Assembly (NCBI GenBank): GCA_002423285.1
Contig: DIVF01000014.1
Span: 866-64,865, forward strand
Direction of reading: 5' to 3'
Length of the DNA: 64,000 nt
DNA from: Micavibrio sp. UBA6139
GTDB taxonomy: Bacteria; Pseudomonadota; Alphaproteobacteria; Micavibrionales; Micavibrionaceae
In this document: positions 33,450 to 43,197 of the stretch, piece by piece
Numbering within the stretch: the first letter of the stretch is position 1
Layout: each line of letters opens with the position of its first letter
Translations under genes and position numbers: made by a program
The notes under the pieces: model-generated
Told to the model about the DNA's origin: nothing
The model's input: only the letters and a program-made list of their open reading frames with translations
The model's database searches: none

Positions 33450-34913
33450 ATGAAGCGCATTTTGATCATTTCCGGCCTTTTGCTGGCCGCCCTTGTTGCC
33501 CTGACCGTGTTTGTCATCTTGCCGATGACATCACAGGCCAATGTGAAATCCATTTTGAAGGATAGCGGTTTTGCCGCCGCGCGCGTCAAGGACGTTTCAA
33601 AAATTCCCGGAGGTTTCAATCTGTCTGGCGTGACGCTGGATAAGGATGAATTCAGCACCATCGATAATGTCACCCTGCACAGCACAGCAGATGGAAAAAT
33701 CCTGTCCGTTGATAAAATGGTTCTGACCGGTGATTGGACACAATCCCTGACCCCGGAAATTTCCGGATGGTCGCCGCGCGGTGGTTTTGAATCCCTGTCC
33801 CGCACGATGAAGAAAAACAAGATCAACACGATCATGCTGACCGGCGGGCAATTGGATGTGAAGGTGCCGGTGGCCGGTTTGATCCGCCTGGAAGCCAAGG
33901 GCCAGATCACCCGCCTGCCCGATGGCGCGGTGCGCCTGCAAGCCGTGCTGTGGAGCGTGCAGCAACAATTACAAGCTGAAATCAATGTGAATGGTGAATT
34001 CACACCCGATGGTCTGGCATCAATTGATTTCGAAGTCGCGGAAGGCCGTTTAAATCTGGCATCACTGGCGGCAACACGCCTTGGCGGCTGGCTGATCATG
34101 AACAAGACCGATACCACAGCGCCATGGACCATCAGCGCACAAGTGGTCGCCGGAACGGCACGTCTGCACGGCATTCCGTTGAACGGATTAACCTTCAGCA
34201 CGCAAGGCTCACTGGCGGATTCCGCTATTACCCTACAAGCCGGTGGTGCGGAAAACGATAAGACGGCCTTTGCCGTCGATGCGCGGTTGCGTCAAAATGG
34301 GAAAGACACAATCTCTGCCACGCTGCGGGCCGATCATTTTTCAGACATTCTGGATTTGCTGATTTCTGCACCACTGGATGAAACGGCAGATAAGAAAAAT
34401 TCCCCCGGCGCGATTGCCATCTATGATTCAGAAGCCGATACCGCATCGGACCTGTTTAAAAACGCCAATATTGCCCTGTCCGATTTGGCCGGGGATATAT
34501 GGATGAAGGGCGCGTTGCGCAAAACCGAAACCGGTGCCGAGATGGACATTCAACAAGTCGCCATTCAACATGCCGCCAATGCGTTCGGGATCAATGATTT
34601 TAAATCCAGTGGCACCCTCACCGGCCTGTTCCCGATTATCCGCGACAAGGACGGGGTTTTGCGCATTGAACAAGGTTTAATGCGGGCCACCGGCCCATCG
34701 GCGCTGTCCTATACGGGCAAGGAATTCCCGGATTTCCTGCAGACAACGCGCAAAGACGCCCTGTCTGTTTTAAAGCTGTTTGCCTATGACAACATGGAAA
34801 TCTTTATCAGCGGGCCACTCAATAACAAAATCGAAGGCGACATTTCCATGACCGGAAAACCGTCATCGGATACGAAGGCAACGCTGGTTACCTTCCATAT
34901 TCAGAATAAATAG
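33450..34913 (+). CDS. AsmA/YdbH-like envelope protein
   Basis: A 487-residue protein with one N-terminal membrane anchor (MKRILIISGLLLAALVALTV) and a long beta-strand-rich periplasmic region. Repeated short motifs such as GGFNLSGVTLDKDEFSTIDNVTL and LTGGQLDVKVPVAGLIRLEAKG fit the repeating beta-groove of AsmA-like/YdbH lipid-transfer proteins. It is convergent with lptD (6 bases between stops), another envelope gene. The family call is by pattern and topology, so the function is tentative. Confidence 0.6.
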   Translation: MKRILIISGLLLAALVALTVFVILPMTSQANVKSILKDSGFAAARVKDVSKIPGGFNLSGVTLDKDEFSTIDNVTLHSTADGKILSVDKMVLTGDWTQSLTPEISGWSPRGGFESLSRTMKKNKINTIMLTGGQLDVKVPVAGLIRLEAKGQITRLPDGAVRLQAVLWSVQQQLQAEINVNGEFTPDGLASIDFEVAEGRLNLASLAATRLGGWLIMNKTDTTAPWTISAQVVAGTARLHGIPLNGLTFSTQGSLADSAITLQAGGAENDKTAFAVDARLRQNGKDTISATLRADHFSDILDLLISAPLDETADKKNSPGAIAIYDSEADTASDLFKNANIALSDLAGDIWMKGALRKTETGAEMDIQQVAIQHAANAFGINDFKSSGTLTGLFPIIRDKDGVLRIEQGLMRATGPSALSYTGKEFPDFLQTTRKDALSVLKLFAYDNMEIFISGPLNNKIEGDISMTGKPSSDTKATLVTFHIQNK

Positions 34914-34919
34914 AATTGA

Positions 34920-37196
34920 TTATTGTGGTGGCGCTACGCTGACGCTGCGTTCGTCATCATCGCTGCTGCCGCCGATGCCATCAAGGCTGATCCCGGATGT
35001 TGTGAATTCACCAAGATTTTTCAGGCCCACACGGATCATGGCTTCGGTGTTGCTTTCACCCGATGAATCGCGGGTCAGGTTTCGTTCAACCGTGGTTGAG
35101 ATATTGAAACACTGTGCAAAGTAATCAACACCCAATGCCGCCCGGCGCAAGCCCGCATCCTCACCAAGATCACGCAGAATAGATGATCTGACATTCCATT
35201 CATCGCTGATGCGGTAACCGACATAACCGTAAATCTGTTCACGGGTTTCGCTTAAATCCGTTCCATCAATTGCCTTGGCATAGAGATACTGCGACCCCAA
35301 TTGCCACTTACCAATCATGGCAGTCGTGCTTAATTCATGACGCTCAGAGGCGTAGGAGCTGCTGTCCAGCTGGAAACGGTAATCCAGTGTGAATTTGTTT
35401 TTATAATTGGCGGCAATCTGGCCGACAAGGTCGGAACTTTGCTGTGATAAACCAGACCCCCGCGGAAACGGGTTGTCATCATTGTCAAAACGGTAGGACT
35501 GGCCAACAAAGATTTCAGCCTTGCTGCCTTCAAAACCATGCAGCCCGGTGCGCACCCCATAGGTTGCGCGGCTTTTATCTTCGATCCGATCATAACCGGG
35601 GAAACGGTCGGCATTGAAAAGGTTACTGGCATCCAGTTGAACATCCAGACTGTCTTCGTTTGGAATATTGCTGGATTCAGAATCAACATTCGGGGCTGCG
35701 GTGATGGAAATAATCGGCTCAATAATCGCCTGTGTCTTTTCCATCGTTTTGACGATGGGATAGGATGTCACAACATGCGCCTGCGCAAAGCCACGGGCTT
35801 CTGATCCCTCACCGCTGCGGTTAGAACCGGAGGGCGCAATATCACGGTCATGCACATAATACGCATCACCGCGCAGATTCAAATCAACAACTGTCAGCAA
35901 GCCTGTATCGGAGACAAGACGGCGTTGCCATCCGGCCTCAATCACGCTGCGGCCCATGTCCTGACCATCGGATTCGCGTTGCAGGCCAAGGGCCGAGAAA
36001 TCAAGACTCCAACGACCACCCAATGTTTGCCCGGCATCGCCGAGGAAATTTGCTTTAATTTCTGGCAAGACGTTTGGTTGATCGGTGCGGGCCTCTGCAG
36101 AACGAATATCCTGAAACGATAGAACGCGGCCCACGGCATAGTTACGGCCCGAAAAGCGTTCGGCATAGATCTGGTTTTCCAGCACGTCTTCATTGCTGAA
36201 ATCATATTGGCGCATATATTGATCATCGGATGCGTATTCAATATCCAGCCCGGTGCGCCATTTTTCGTTGATGTCCCACAGACCTTCCGCGAATAAATGT
36301 CCGCGTGCCTCCGCATCCTTTTGGACATCAACACCGGAATCATCTTCGGTGCGTTCGGAATACGTCACGCCGCCCTTCATTTTCAACGAACCATTTTTGA
36401 AACGGTGACGATATTCGCCGAAAACCAGCGGGGCCTGTTCCGTCATCACGGTCATGCCGATGGTCGCATCATGATGCGGGGACAGCGCCATGTAATAGCT
36501 GTTGCTCAGCATTACGCCAAGATCGCTTTTGTAACCGCCGCCCGGCAGCAGGAAGCCGCTCTTTTGCTCCACTGTGCCATCAGCATGCGAAAAATACGGC
36601 ATATACATCACCGGAACGCCGTGAATATCAAAGGTGGCGTTGCGATAGATGATGCGCTGACTTTCTTCATCATGCTTAACTTCACCGGCACTGATCGCCC
36701 AGACTGGTGATTTTTCAGGTTCGGTTTTGCATGGTTCACACGGCGTATAGGACGCCTTTTTCATCGTGGTTGATTTTGGTGCGTTATCAGCTTGTTTGCG
36801 AATGCCCTCTTCCGCCCAAAAACGGCTGCCGTCGTGCATCGTGGTTTTCAAATCATTGACGGTTCCGTTTTGCATGCGGTCGGTCAGGACCAGATCATCG
36901 GCCAAATGTGTATCGCCATTGGTATCAACCAGCACAACATTGCCGCGCGCCTTCACCGTATCGGTGGTCACATCATAAATCACTTCATCGGCGCGTAAAA
37001 TGCGGCCCGCCTGTTCCATTTCAACATGGCCGCGTGCGGTCACGATGCGGTTGGCTTCATCATTTTGTAAACTATCGGCGACAAAGGATACAGGCGCAGA
37101 TTCACCGGCCTGCCCCGCCGCCAAAGCATGGGTGCCAGCACCGGACAGCAAAACTGCCAGCGTCGATAAAGCCAGAAATGAATATTGAATACGCAT
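34920..37196 (-). CDS. lptD: LPS-assembly protein LptD
   Basis: An outer-membrane barrel that inserts lipopolysaccharide with LptE. Its 758 residues include a signal peptide (ending ALA-AG) and an N-terminal OstA/LptA-like jellyroll (about 35-150: VSFVADSLQNDEANRIVTARGHVEMEQ). A large barrel follows (NATFDIHGVPVMYMPYFSHADG is the family hallmark). A Cys pair (TPCEPCK) near 155 and a C-terminal FAQCFN Cys fit the disulfides LptD needs. surA and rsmA neighbours are not here. Confidence 0.95.
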   Translation of the reverse strand: MRIQYSFLALSTLAVLLSGAGTHALAAGQAGESAPVSFVADSLQNDEANRIVTARGHVEMEQAGRILRADEVIYDVTTDTVKARGNVVLVDTNGDTHLADDLVLTDRMQNGTVNDLKTTMHDGSRFWAEEGIRKQADNAPKSTTMKKASYTPCEPCKTEPEKSPVWAISAGEVKHDEESQRIIYRNATFDIHGVPVMYMPYFSHADGTVEQKSGFLLPGGGYKSDLGVMLSNSYYMALSPHHDATIGMTVMTEQAPLVFGEYRHRFKNGSLKMKGGVTYSERTEDDSGVDVQKDAEARGHLFAEGLWDINEKWRTGLDIEYASDDQYMRQYDFSNEDVLENQIYAERFSGRNYAVGRVLSFQDIRSAEARTDQPNVLPEIKANFLGDAGQTLGGRWSLDFSALGLQRESDGQDMGRSVIEAGWQRRLVSDTGLLTVVDLNLRGDAYYVHDRDIAPSGSNRSGEGSEARGFAQAHVVTSYPIVKTMEKTQAIIEPIISITAAPNVDSESSNIPNEDSLDVQLDASNLFNADRFPGYDRIEDKSRATYGVRTGLHGFEGSKAEIFVGQSYRFDNDDNPFPRGSGLSQQSSDLVGQIAANYKNKFTLDYRFQLDSSSYASERHELSTTAMIGKWQLGSQYLYAKAIDGTDLSETREQIYGYVGYRISDEWNVRSSILRDLGEDAGLRRAALGVDYFAQCFNISTTVERNLTRDSSGESNTEAMIRVGLKNLGEFTTSGISLDGIGGSSDDDERSVSVAPPQ

Positions 37197-37312
37197 GAAT
37201 TGATGAACCCCGGAACTTCACCTGAATTGTTGAAGATCAAGGGGTTAAAGTCAAGCGCGGGCAGCCCCGCACATGACATTATTACGCATATTTATTGAAG
37301 ACAGACAGCCCC

Positions 37313-38728
37313 TTAACGGCGCAGGAAAGCAGGCAGATCATCATCACTGAACCCACCGCCCGCTGCATCATCCTGATGACGCGGTTTTGGGGCGCGTGGC
37401 TGGGATTGTGGTTGGGCCTGAGGTTGTGATGGTGTTGCCTGTGGTTCAGGTTGTTCATCACAGCGTTCAGGACGTGGTTGCTGTTCTTTACGTTCCAGAC
37501 GGGGTGATGCAGAACGGCTGCTGCCCGAAGAACGGTCACGGTTTGCACCGCCCTGTGGACGGCGACTGCCGCGGTCGCTTTCGCCGGATTCATCACGCTC
37601 TGGCGTTTTGAGCCCGTCGATGGTTTCAACCGGGATTTCCTTTTTGATCAGGGATTCAATTGCCTTGATGTATTTATCATCATCGGCTGTGGCCAACGTC
37701 CATGAACGGCCCTGCATTCCTGCGCGGCCTGTACGGCCAATACGGTGGACGTAATCATCGGGGTGCGTTGGAACGTCATAGTTAAACACATGCGAGACAC
37801 CGGCAATATCAATACCGCGTGCAGCAACGTCACTACAGATCAGCAAGGTGATCGTGCCGTCCTTGAATTCCTGCAGGGTGCGCGTACGGACAGTTTGCGT
37901 CATGTCGCCATGCATACCCGCTGCAGAATATTTGCGCGAAGATAAGGCCTTGGCCAGAATATCGACGTCTTTTTTACGGTTACAAAACACAAAGGCGTTT
38001 TTCACGTCTTCGGATTTGATCACGGATTCCAGGGCTTCTTGCTTATTACGCTGACTGACCCACAAAAGCGATTGTTTGACAGTCTGGGCCGGTGAAGCCG
38101 CAGCCGCAACGCTCACCTGTTTCGGGTTCGACAGAAACTTTTCTGCCAAGCCACGAATTTCCGGCGGCATAGTGGCCGAGAACAACAAGGTTTGACGCAT
38201 CGGCGGAACCTTGGAAACAATCTTTTCAATATCGGGAATGAAACCCATATCGAGCATACGGTCAGCTTCGTCGATCACCAGAATCTTGATGTCGTTCAGC
38301 AGGATATTACCGCGTTCAAACAAATCGAGGAGACGGCCCGGTGTCGCGATCAAAACGTCAACGCCGCGCTCCAGCAATTTAATCTGGTCGCCCATCGACT
38401 CACCACCGACCAGCAAGACCTTGGTCAGTTTGTGATACTTACCATAAACGTCAAAGTTTTCGGCGATCTGTGCCGCCAGTTCGCGTGTCGGGGACAGGAT
38501 CAAGGAGCGTGGCATCCGTGCCCGCGCCCGCCCGCCAGAAAGGATTTCAATCATCGGCAGGGTAAAGCTGGCGGTTTTGCCAGTACCAGTTTGCGCAAGG
38601 CCCAAGACGTCGCGCATCATCAAAATGTGTGGAATAGCCTGAGCCTGAATGGGCGTTGGGGTCGTATAACCGCGCTCTTCGACCGCTTTCAGGATCTCAG
38701 GGCCGAGGCCCAGATCTTCAAAATTCAT
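37313..38728 (-). CDS. DEAD-box RNA helicase (RhlE-like)
   Basis: A 471-residue ATP-dependent RNA helicase. Q motif NFEDLGLGPEILKAVEERGYTTPTPIQAQAIP, Walker A AQTGTGKTASFTLP, PTRELAAQI, DEADRMLD, SAT and HRIGRTGRAG are all present. After about residue 385 comes a disordered tail rich in Arg, Gln and Pro, the RhlE type. It takes part in RNA remodelling, often for ribosomes or in cold; the exact role is unknown. Confidence 0.95.
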   Translation of the reverse strand: MNFEDLGLGPEILKAVEERGYTTPTPIQAQAIPHILMMRDVLGLAQTGTGKTASFTLPMIEILSGGRARARMPRSLILSPTRELAAQIAENFDVYGKYHKLTKVLLVGGESMGDQIKLLERGVDVLIATPGRLLDLFERGNILLNDIKILVIDEADRMLDMGFIPDIEKIVSKVPPMRQTLLFSATMPPEIRGLAEKFLSNPKQVSVAAAASPAQTVKQSLLWVSQRNKQEALESVIKSEDVKNAFVFCNRKKDVDILAKALSSRKYSAAGMHGDMTQTVRTRTLQEFKDGTITLLICSDVAARGIDIAGVSHVFNYDVPTHPDDYVHRIGRTGRAGMQGRSWTLATADDDKYIKAIESLIKKEIPVETIDGLKTPERDESGESDRGSRRPQGGANRDRSSGSSRSASPRLERKEQQPRPERCDEQPEPQATPSQPQAQPQSQPRAPKPRHQDDAAGGGFSDDDLPAFLRR

Positions 38729-38901
38729 ATAGGGTGCTTAATCAGTGGCAAACACTGTAAAAAGTTAATATTTAACGTCCCTGTCTTCTACCGGACTCTT
38801 ATGGATTCTGCAAGTTTATTCACCATTTTCTGCCGATTTGCCAAGGGCGGCGTACGGGCGTAACATGCGCCATCATCGATAAGGAAGTCAGTGAGTTAGC
38901 A

Positions 38902-40839
38902 ATGTTTCGCAAGCCCGTAAGCCAGCAAGGCCCCCACCCGGAAACACCAGAAAGTACAGTTGATCTCAGCACTAAATCCAAGCGGTCCCGTTTTTGGTTT
39001 TTAACCGTTGGATGCGTTGGTGTGGTTTACGGCGATATCGGGACCAGCCCCCTTTACGCGTTCCGCGAAGCCATTACACAGGCCGCCATGGGCGCCATGC
39101 CGCAAGAAGCTGAAGTCTTCGGAGTTCTATCGCTGATCATCTGGTCACTGATTATTGTCGTGACGATGAAATATGTTTTGTTCCTGCTGCACGTAAACAA
39201 CCGCGGTGAAGGCGGTATTTTGTCCCTGATGGCAATGGCACAGCGCGGTGCACGGAATCTCGGGTCAAAAACCATCCTTCTTCTTGGAATTATTGGTGCG
39301 GCGCTGTTTTATGGCGATGCGTCCATTACGCCCGCGATTTCCGTTATGTCTGCAGTTGAGGGGATCAGTCTGGTCACCCCGGCCTTCAGTAACTATGTCC
39401 TGCCGACATCGATTATCATTCTATTCCTGCTGTTTTCGGTTCAAAAACGCGGCACGGCCAAGGTGTCAGTTTTATTTGGCCCCATTATGGTGGTCTGGTT
39501 CCTGGTATTGGGGATCGCCGGATTATCATGGATCATTCAAAACCCTGCAATTCTAATGTCGTTCAATCCAATCCACGGAATTTCCTTTCTGCTTCATCAT
39601 GGCATGATCAGCCTTATTGTAGTTGGCGCAGTCTTTCTGGCCGTAACGGGGTCTGAAACCCTTTATGCCGACCTTGGGCATTTTGGGATCAAGCCAATTC
39701 AAACAGCCTGGATGTGGCTCGTTTTTCCGTGCCTGACCCTTAACTATCTTGGTCAGGGGGCCTTGGTGCTGGCGGACCCTACTGCGCTGACAAACCCGTT
39801 CTTCCTGCTCGTGCCTGAATGGGCGCTGGCGCCGTTGGTAGCGCTGGCAACACTGGCCACCATTACAGCCAGTCAGGCCGTGATTACCGGGGCATACTCC
39901 CTCACCCGTCAGGCGATTCAACAGGGCCTTTTGCCCCGTATGGAAATTCGTCATACCTCCGCGAATGAAGAGGGCCAAGTCTATATCCCCAAAATTAACC
40001 GCATGTTGTTGTGCGTGGTCTTGTTCCTGTGTATCGCGTTTGGCTCATCCAGCAATCTGGCTGCGGCCTATGGTGTGGCGGTCAGCCTGACCATGATCGT
40101 TACCAGTACGCTGGCCTTCTTTGTTATCTGGAAGATCTGGAATAAAAGCTTCCTGGTGTCATTGCTGATTATTACGCCCTTTATCTGTATCGAAGGCGTC
40201 TTTGCCCTCGCCAATATGCTGAAAATCTTTGATGGCGGCTTGGTGCCATTGATGATGGCCGCATTTATGAGCGTTTTGATCATGACCTGGGTCAATGGCA
40301 CGCGTTATTTGCGAAAGAAAGACCACCGCCAAGCCATCGGTCTTAGCGATTTGATGGAAAAACTGGAACGCGATCAGCCGACACAGATCGAAGGCACAGC
40401 AATTTTCCTGACCAGCAACCCGCAGGATGCACCCCTCGCCTTGATGCAGAACCTGAAACATAACAAGGTTCTGCATTCACACAACATCGTGCTGACGATT
40501 ATCAACTCTGATAATGCCCGTGTGCCGGATGACCAGCGCGTTATTGTCGATGTGTTGTCATCGCTGATGACGCGCGTGATCGTGACCTTCGGGTACATGG
40601 AAACACCGGACGTTCCGCGGGCGTTGATGATGGCCCAGTGTTTCGGGTTGGAAGTAAACCTTGATGAAGCATCCTTCTTCCTCGGCAAACGATCGATCAT
40701 TTCCGACCCCAAACGGGGCTTGCCCGAATGGCAGGATCATATCTACATCGCCATGGCACGCTCTGCTGCCTCGGCCACCGACTTCTACCGCATTCCGTAT
40801 AACCGGGTGGTGGAAATGGGGATGCAGATTACCGTTTAA
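38902..40839 (+). CDS. kup: Potassium uptake protein Kup
   Basis: A 645-residue K+/H+ symporter. About 12 membrane helices fill residues 30-470; GVVYGDIGTSPLYAFREA is the family signature, with GEGGILSLMAMAQR and GDASITPAISVMSAVEG. The cytoplasmic C-terminal part (about 480-645) is soluble. It is monocistronic; a hairpin follows at 40872. Confidence 0.97.
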   Translation: MFRKPVSQQGPHPETPESTVDLSTKSKRSRFWFLTVGCVGVVYGDIGTSPLYAFREAITQAAMGAMPQEAEVFGVLSLIIWSLIIVVTMKYVLFLLHVNNRGEGGILSLMAMAQRGARNLGSKTILLLGIIGAALFYGDASITPAISVMSAVEGISLVTPAFSNYVLPTSIIILFLLFSVQKRGTAKVSVLFGPIMVVWFLVLGIAGLSWIIQNPAILMSFNPIHGISFLLHHGMISLIVVGAVFLAVTGSETLYADLGHFGIKPIQTAWMWLVFPCLTLNYLGQGALVLADPTALTNPFFLLVPEWALAPLVALATLATITASQAVITGAYSLTRQAIQQGLLPRMEIRHTSANEEGQVYIPKINRMLLCVVLFLCIAFGSSSNLAAAYGVAVSLTMIVTSTLAFFVIWKIWNKSFLVSLLIITPFICIEGVFALANMLKIFDGGLVPLMMAAFMSVLIMTWVNGTRYLRKKDHRQAIGLSDLMEKLERDQPTQIEGTAIFLTSNPQDAPLALMQNLKHNKVLHSHNIVLTIINSDNARVPDDQRVIVDVLSSLMTRVIVTFGYMETPDVPRALMMAQCFGLEVNLDEASFFLGKRSIISDPKRGLPEWQDHIYIAMARSAASATDFYRIPYNRVVEMGMQITV

Positions 40840-40871
40840 ATATCCATATTTTGCGCCGCAATATTGCAGGT

Positions 40872-40905
40872 AACACCCCTATTCCCGGACCCGGAAAGGG
40901 GTGTT
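40872..40905 (+). terminator. Possible terminator after kup
   Basis: AACACCCCT (40872-40880) pairs with AGGGGTGTT (40897-40905), with an inner TTCC/GGAA pair; a weak T-stretch follows. Confidence 0.6.
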
Positions 40906-40937
40906 ATTCTGCTGCATCTTTATGAAGTGAGGGAATA

Positions 40938-42137
40938 ATGAAAACAGGCCTGATCAACCATCTGGAACAGGAAATCGAACAGGTCAAAAAGAATGGCCTG
41001 TATAAGGGAGAGCGCATTATCACCTCATCCCAAAGCGCCGACATCACCGTACAAAACGGCGATCACGTCCTGAATTTCTGCGCCAATAATTATCTGGGGC
41101 TGGCGAATAACCCGGACCTCGTCAAGGCAGCCAAAGACGCGCTGGACCGTTACGGTTACGGCATGGCATCGGTGCGCTTCATCTGCGGCACGCAGGATAT
41201 TCACAAAGCACTAGAGCAAAAAATCAGCAAATTTTTAGGCATGGAAGATACGATTTTGTATTCATCCTGCTTTGATGCCAATGGCGGTTTGTTTGAAACA
41301 TTGCTGGGCGAGGAAGATGCCGTTATCAGTGATTCATTAAACCACGCCAGCATCATCGACGGTGTGCGCCTGTGTAAGGCAAAACGCTACCGCTACGAAA
41401 ACAACGATATGGCCGCGCTTGAAAACTGCCTGAAGGAAGCACAAGGGCAACGCTTCCGCCTGATCGCGACAGATGGCGTATTCTCGATGGATGGTTACAT
41501 CGCCAATCTGCCAGCCATTTGTGATCTGGCCGATAAATATGATGCAATGGTGATGGTTGATGACAGCCACGCCGTTGGCTTTACCGGCCCCGGCGGTCGC
41601 GGCACGCATGAATATCATAATGTCATGGATCGGGTGGATATCATCACCGGTACGCTGGGCAAGGCCCTTGGCGGTGCATCGGGTGGTTATACGTCAGGCA
41701 ACAAGACGGTGATTGAGTGGCTGCGCCAACGCTCCCGCCCTTACCTGTTTTCAAACACGCTGGCCCCGGTGATTACGGCGACATCGATGGCTGTCTTCGA
41801 CATGCTGGAAAGTGGCAATGAACTGCGCCAGCGTTTGCGCGATAACAGCACCTATTTCCGTCAAAAAATGACCGCGCTCGGATTTGACCTGCAACCGGGC
41901 GATCATCCGATTATTCCGGTGATGATTTATGACGCGGCACTGGCCGGAAAATTCGCAGAAGAAATGTTAAAACGCGGCGTTTATGTCGTTGGTTTCTCCT
42001 TCCCTGTGGTGCCACAGGGCAAGGCGCGCATCCGCACACAAATGTCGGCAGCCCATACCCGCGAACAACTGGATAAAGCCATCGCGGCCTTCGCCGCCGT
42101 GGGCAAAGAACTTGGAATTTTAAAGGCAGCAGCATAA
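40938..42137 (+). CDS. kbl: 2-amino-3-ketobutyrate coenzyme A ligase (glycine C-acetyltransferase)
   Basis: Cleaves 2-amino-3-oxobutanoate with CoA to glycine and acetyl-CoA, the second step of threonine breakdown. A 399-residue PLP enzyme; LNFCANNYLGLANNPDL, YGYGMASVRFICGTQDIHKALE, DDSHAVGFTGPGGRGTHE, and the PLP Lys in GTLGKALGGASGGY. It is followed by tdh after 2 bases, the standard kbl-tdh operon. Confidence 0.98.
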   Translation: MKTGLINHLEQEIEQVKKNGLYKGERIITSSQSADITVQNGDHVLNFCANNYLGLANNPDLVKAAKDALDRYGYGMASVRFICGTQDIHKALEQKISKFLGMEDTILYSSCFDANGGLFETLLGEEDAVISDSLNHASIIDGVRLCKAKRYRYENNDMAALENCLKEAQGQRFRLIATDGVFSMDGYIANLPAICDLADKYDAMVMVDDSHAVGFTGPGGRGTHEYHNVMDRVDIITGTLGKALGGASGGYTSGNKTVIEWLRQRSRPYLFSNTLAPVITATSMAVFDMLESGNELRQRLRDNSTYFRQKMTALGFDLQPGDHPIIPVMIYDAALAGKFAEEMLKRGVYVVGFSFPVVPQGKARIRTQMSAAHTREQLDKAIAAFAAVGKELGILKAAA

Positions 42138-42139
42138 TC

Positions 42140-43168
42140 ATGAAATCACTCGCAAAGACAAAAGCAGAACCCGGAATCTGGATGCAGGATAATCCTGTGC
42201 CGGAAATTGGCCCGAATGACGTGCTGATCCGCATTAAAAAATCCGCTATCTGCGGCACGGATCTGCATATTTACAAATGGGACGCATGGGCCAGCAAGAC
42301 CATTCCGGTGCCGATGATTGTCGGGCATGAATATGTCGGAATCATCGAAAAACTGGGCAGCGAAGTCAAACATTTGACCATTGGCCAGCGCGTATCGGGC
42401 GAAGGTCACATTGTCTGCGGTCATTGCCGCAATTGCCGCGCCGGGAAGCGTCATTTGTGCCGCAATACCAAGGGTGTCGGCGTCAACCGTCCGGGCAGCT
42501 TCGCTGAATTTTTATCCCTGCCTGCGGAAAACGTATTCCCAATTCCTGATGATATTGATGATGAATTGGCCGCCATTTTTGACCCGTTCGGGAATGCGGT
42601 TCATACCGCGTTATCATTCGATCTGGTCGGTGAAGATGTTCTGATCACCGGAGCTGGCCCGATTGGTGTGATGGCCGTGGCCATTTGCAAACATGTCGGT
42701 GCGCGCCATGTCGTGATTACCGATGTGAATCCGTACCGCTTGAATTTGGCCAAGGAACTGGGTGCAACACGCGCCGTTGATGTATCCAAGGAAAAACTAT
42801 CCGATGTCATGGCCGAACTTGGCATGAAGGAAGGATTTGATGTTGGTCTTGAAATGTCCGGCGTTGAATCCGCGTTCAAGGACATGATCAATGCCATGAA
42901 CCACGGCGGTAAAATCTCCCTGCTCGGTATTCCACCGGGTGGGAAAATGGATATCGACTGGAATCAGGTGATCTTTAAGGGTCTCGTGATTAAGGGCATC
43001 TATGGCCGGGAAATGTATGAAACATGGTACAAAATGACTGCCATGCTGCAATCAGGCCTGAATATTCGTCCCGTCATCACCCACCGCATTAAAATTGATG
43101 ACTATATCGACGGGTTCGAAGCCATGAAATCGGGCCAGTGCGGCAAGGTTGTGATGGACTGGGAATAA
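42140..43168 (+). CDS. tdh: L-threonine 3-dehydrogenase
   Basis: Oxidises threonine to 2-amino-3-oxobutanoate with NAD. A 342-residue zinc MDR enzyme. The catalytic Cys and His are in SAICGTDLHIYKW and GHEYVGIIE, structural zinc Cys in GHIVCGHCRNCRAGKRHLC and the Rossmann motif is GAGPIGVMAVAICKHVGA. It is paired with kbl. Confidence 0.98.
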   Translation: MKSLAKTKAEPGIWMQDNPVPEIGPNDVLIRIKKSAICGTDLHIYKWDAWASKTIPVPMIVGHEYVGIIEKLGSEVKHLTIGQRVSGEGHIVCGHCRNCRAGKRHLCRNTKGVGVNRPGSFAEFLSLPAENVFPIPDDIDDELAAIFDPFGNAVHTALSFDLVGEDVLITGAGPIGVMAVAICKHVGARHVVITDVNPYRLNLAKELGATRAVDVSKEKLSDVMAELGMKEGFDVGLEMSGVESAFKDMINAMNHGGKISLLGIPPGGKMDIDWNQVIFKGLVIKGIYGREMYETWYKMTAMLQSGLNIRPVITHRIKIDDYIDGFEAMKSGQCGKVVMDWE

Positions 43169-43197
43169 GAAACAAATACCAACAGGGAGCATAAGAA

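Noticed and set aside
37282..37629. Open frame overlapping the DEAD-box C-terminal tail
   Set aside because: It follows from the repetitive Arg/Gln-rich codons of the helicase tail in another frame.
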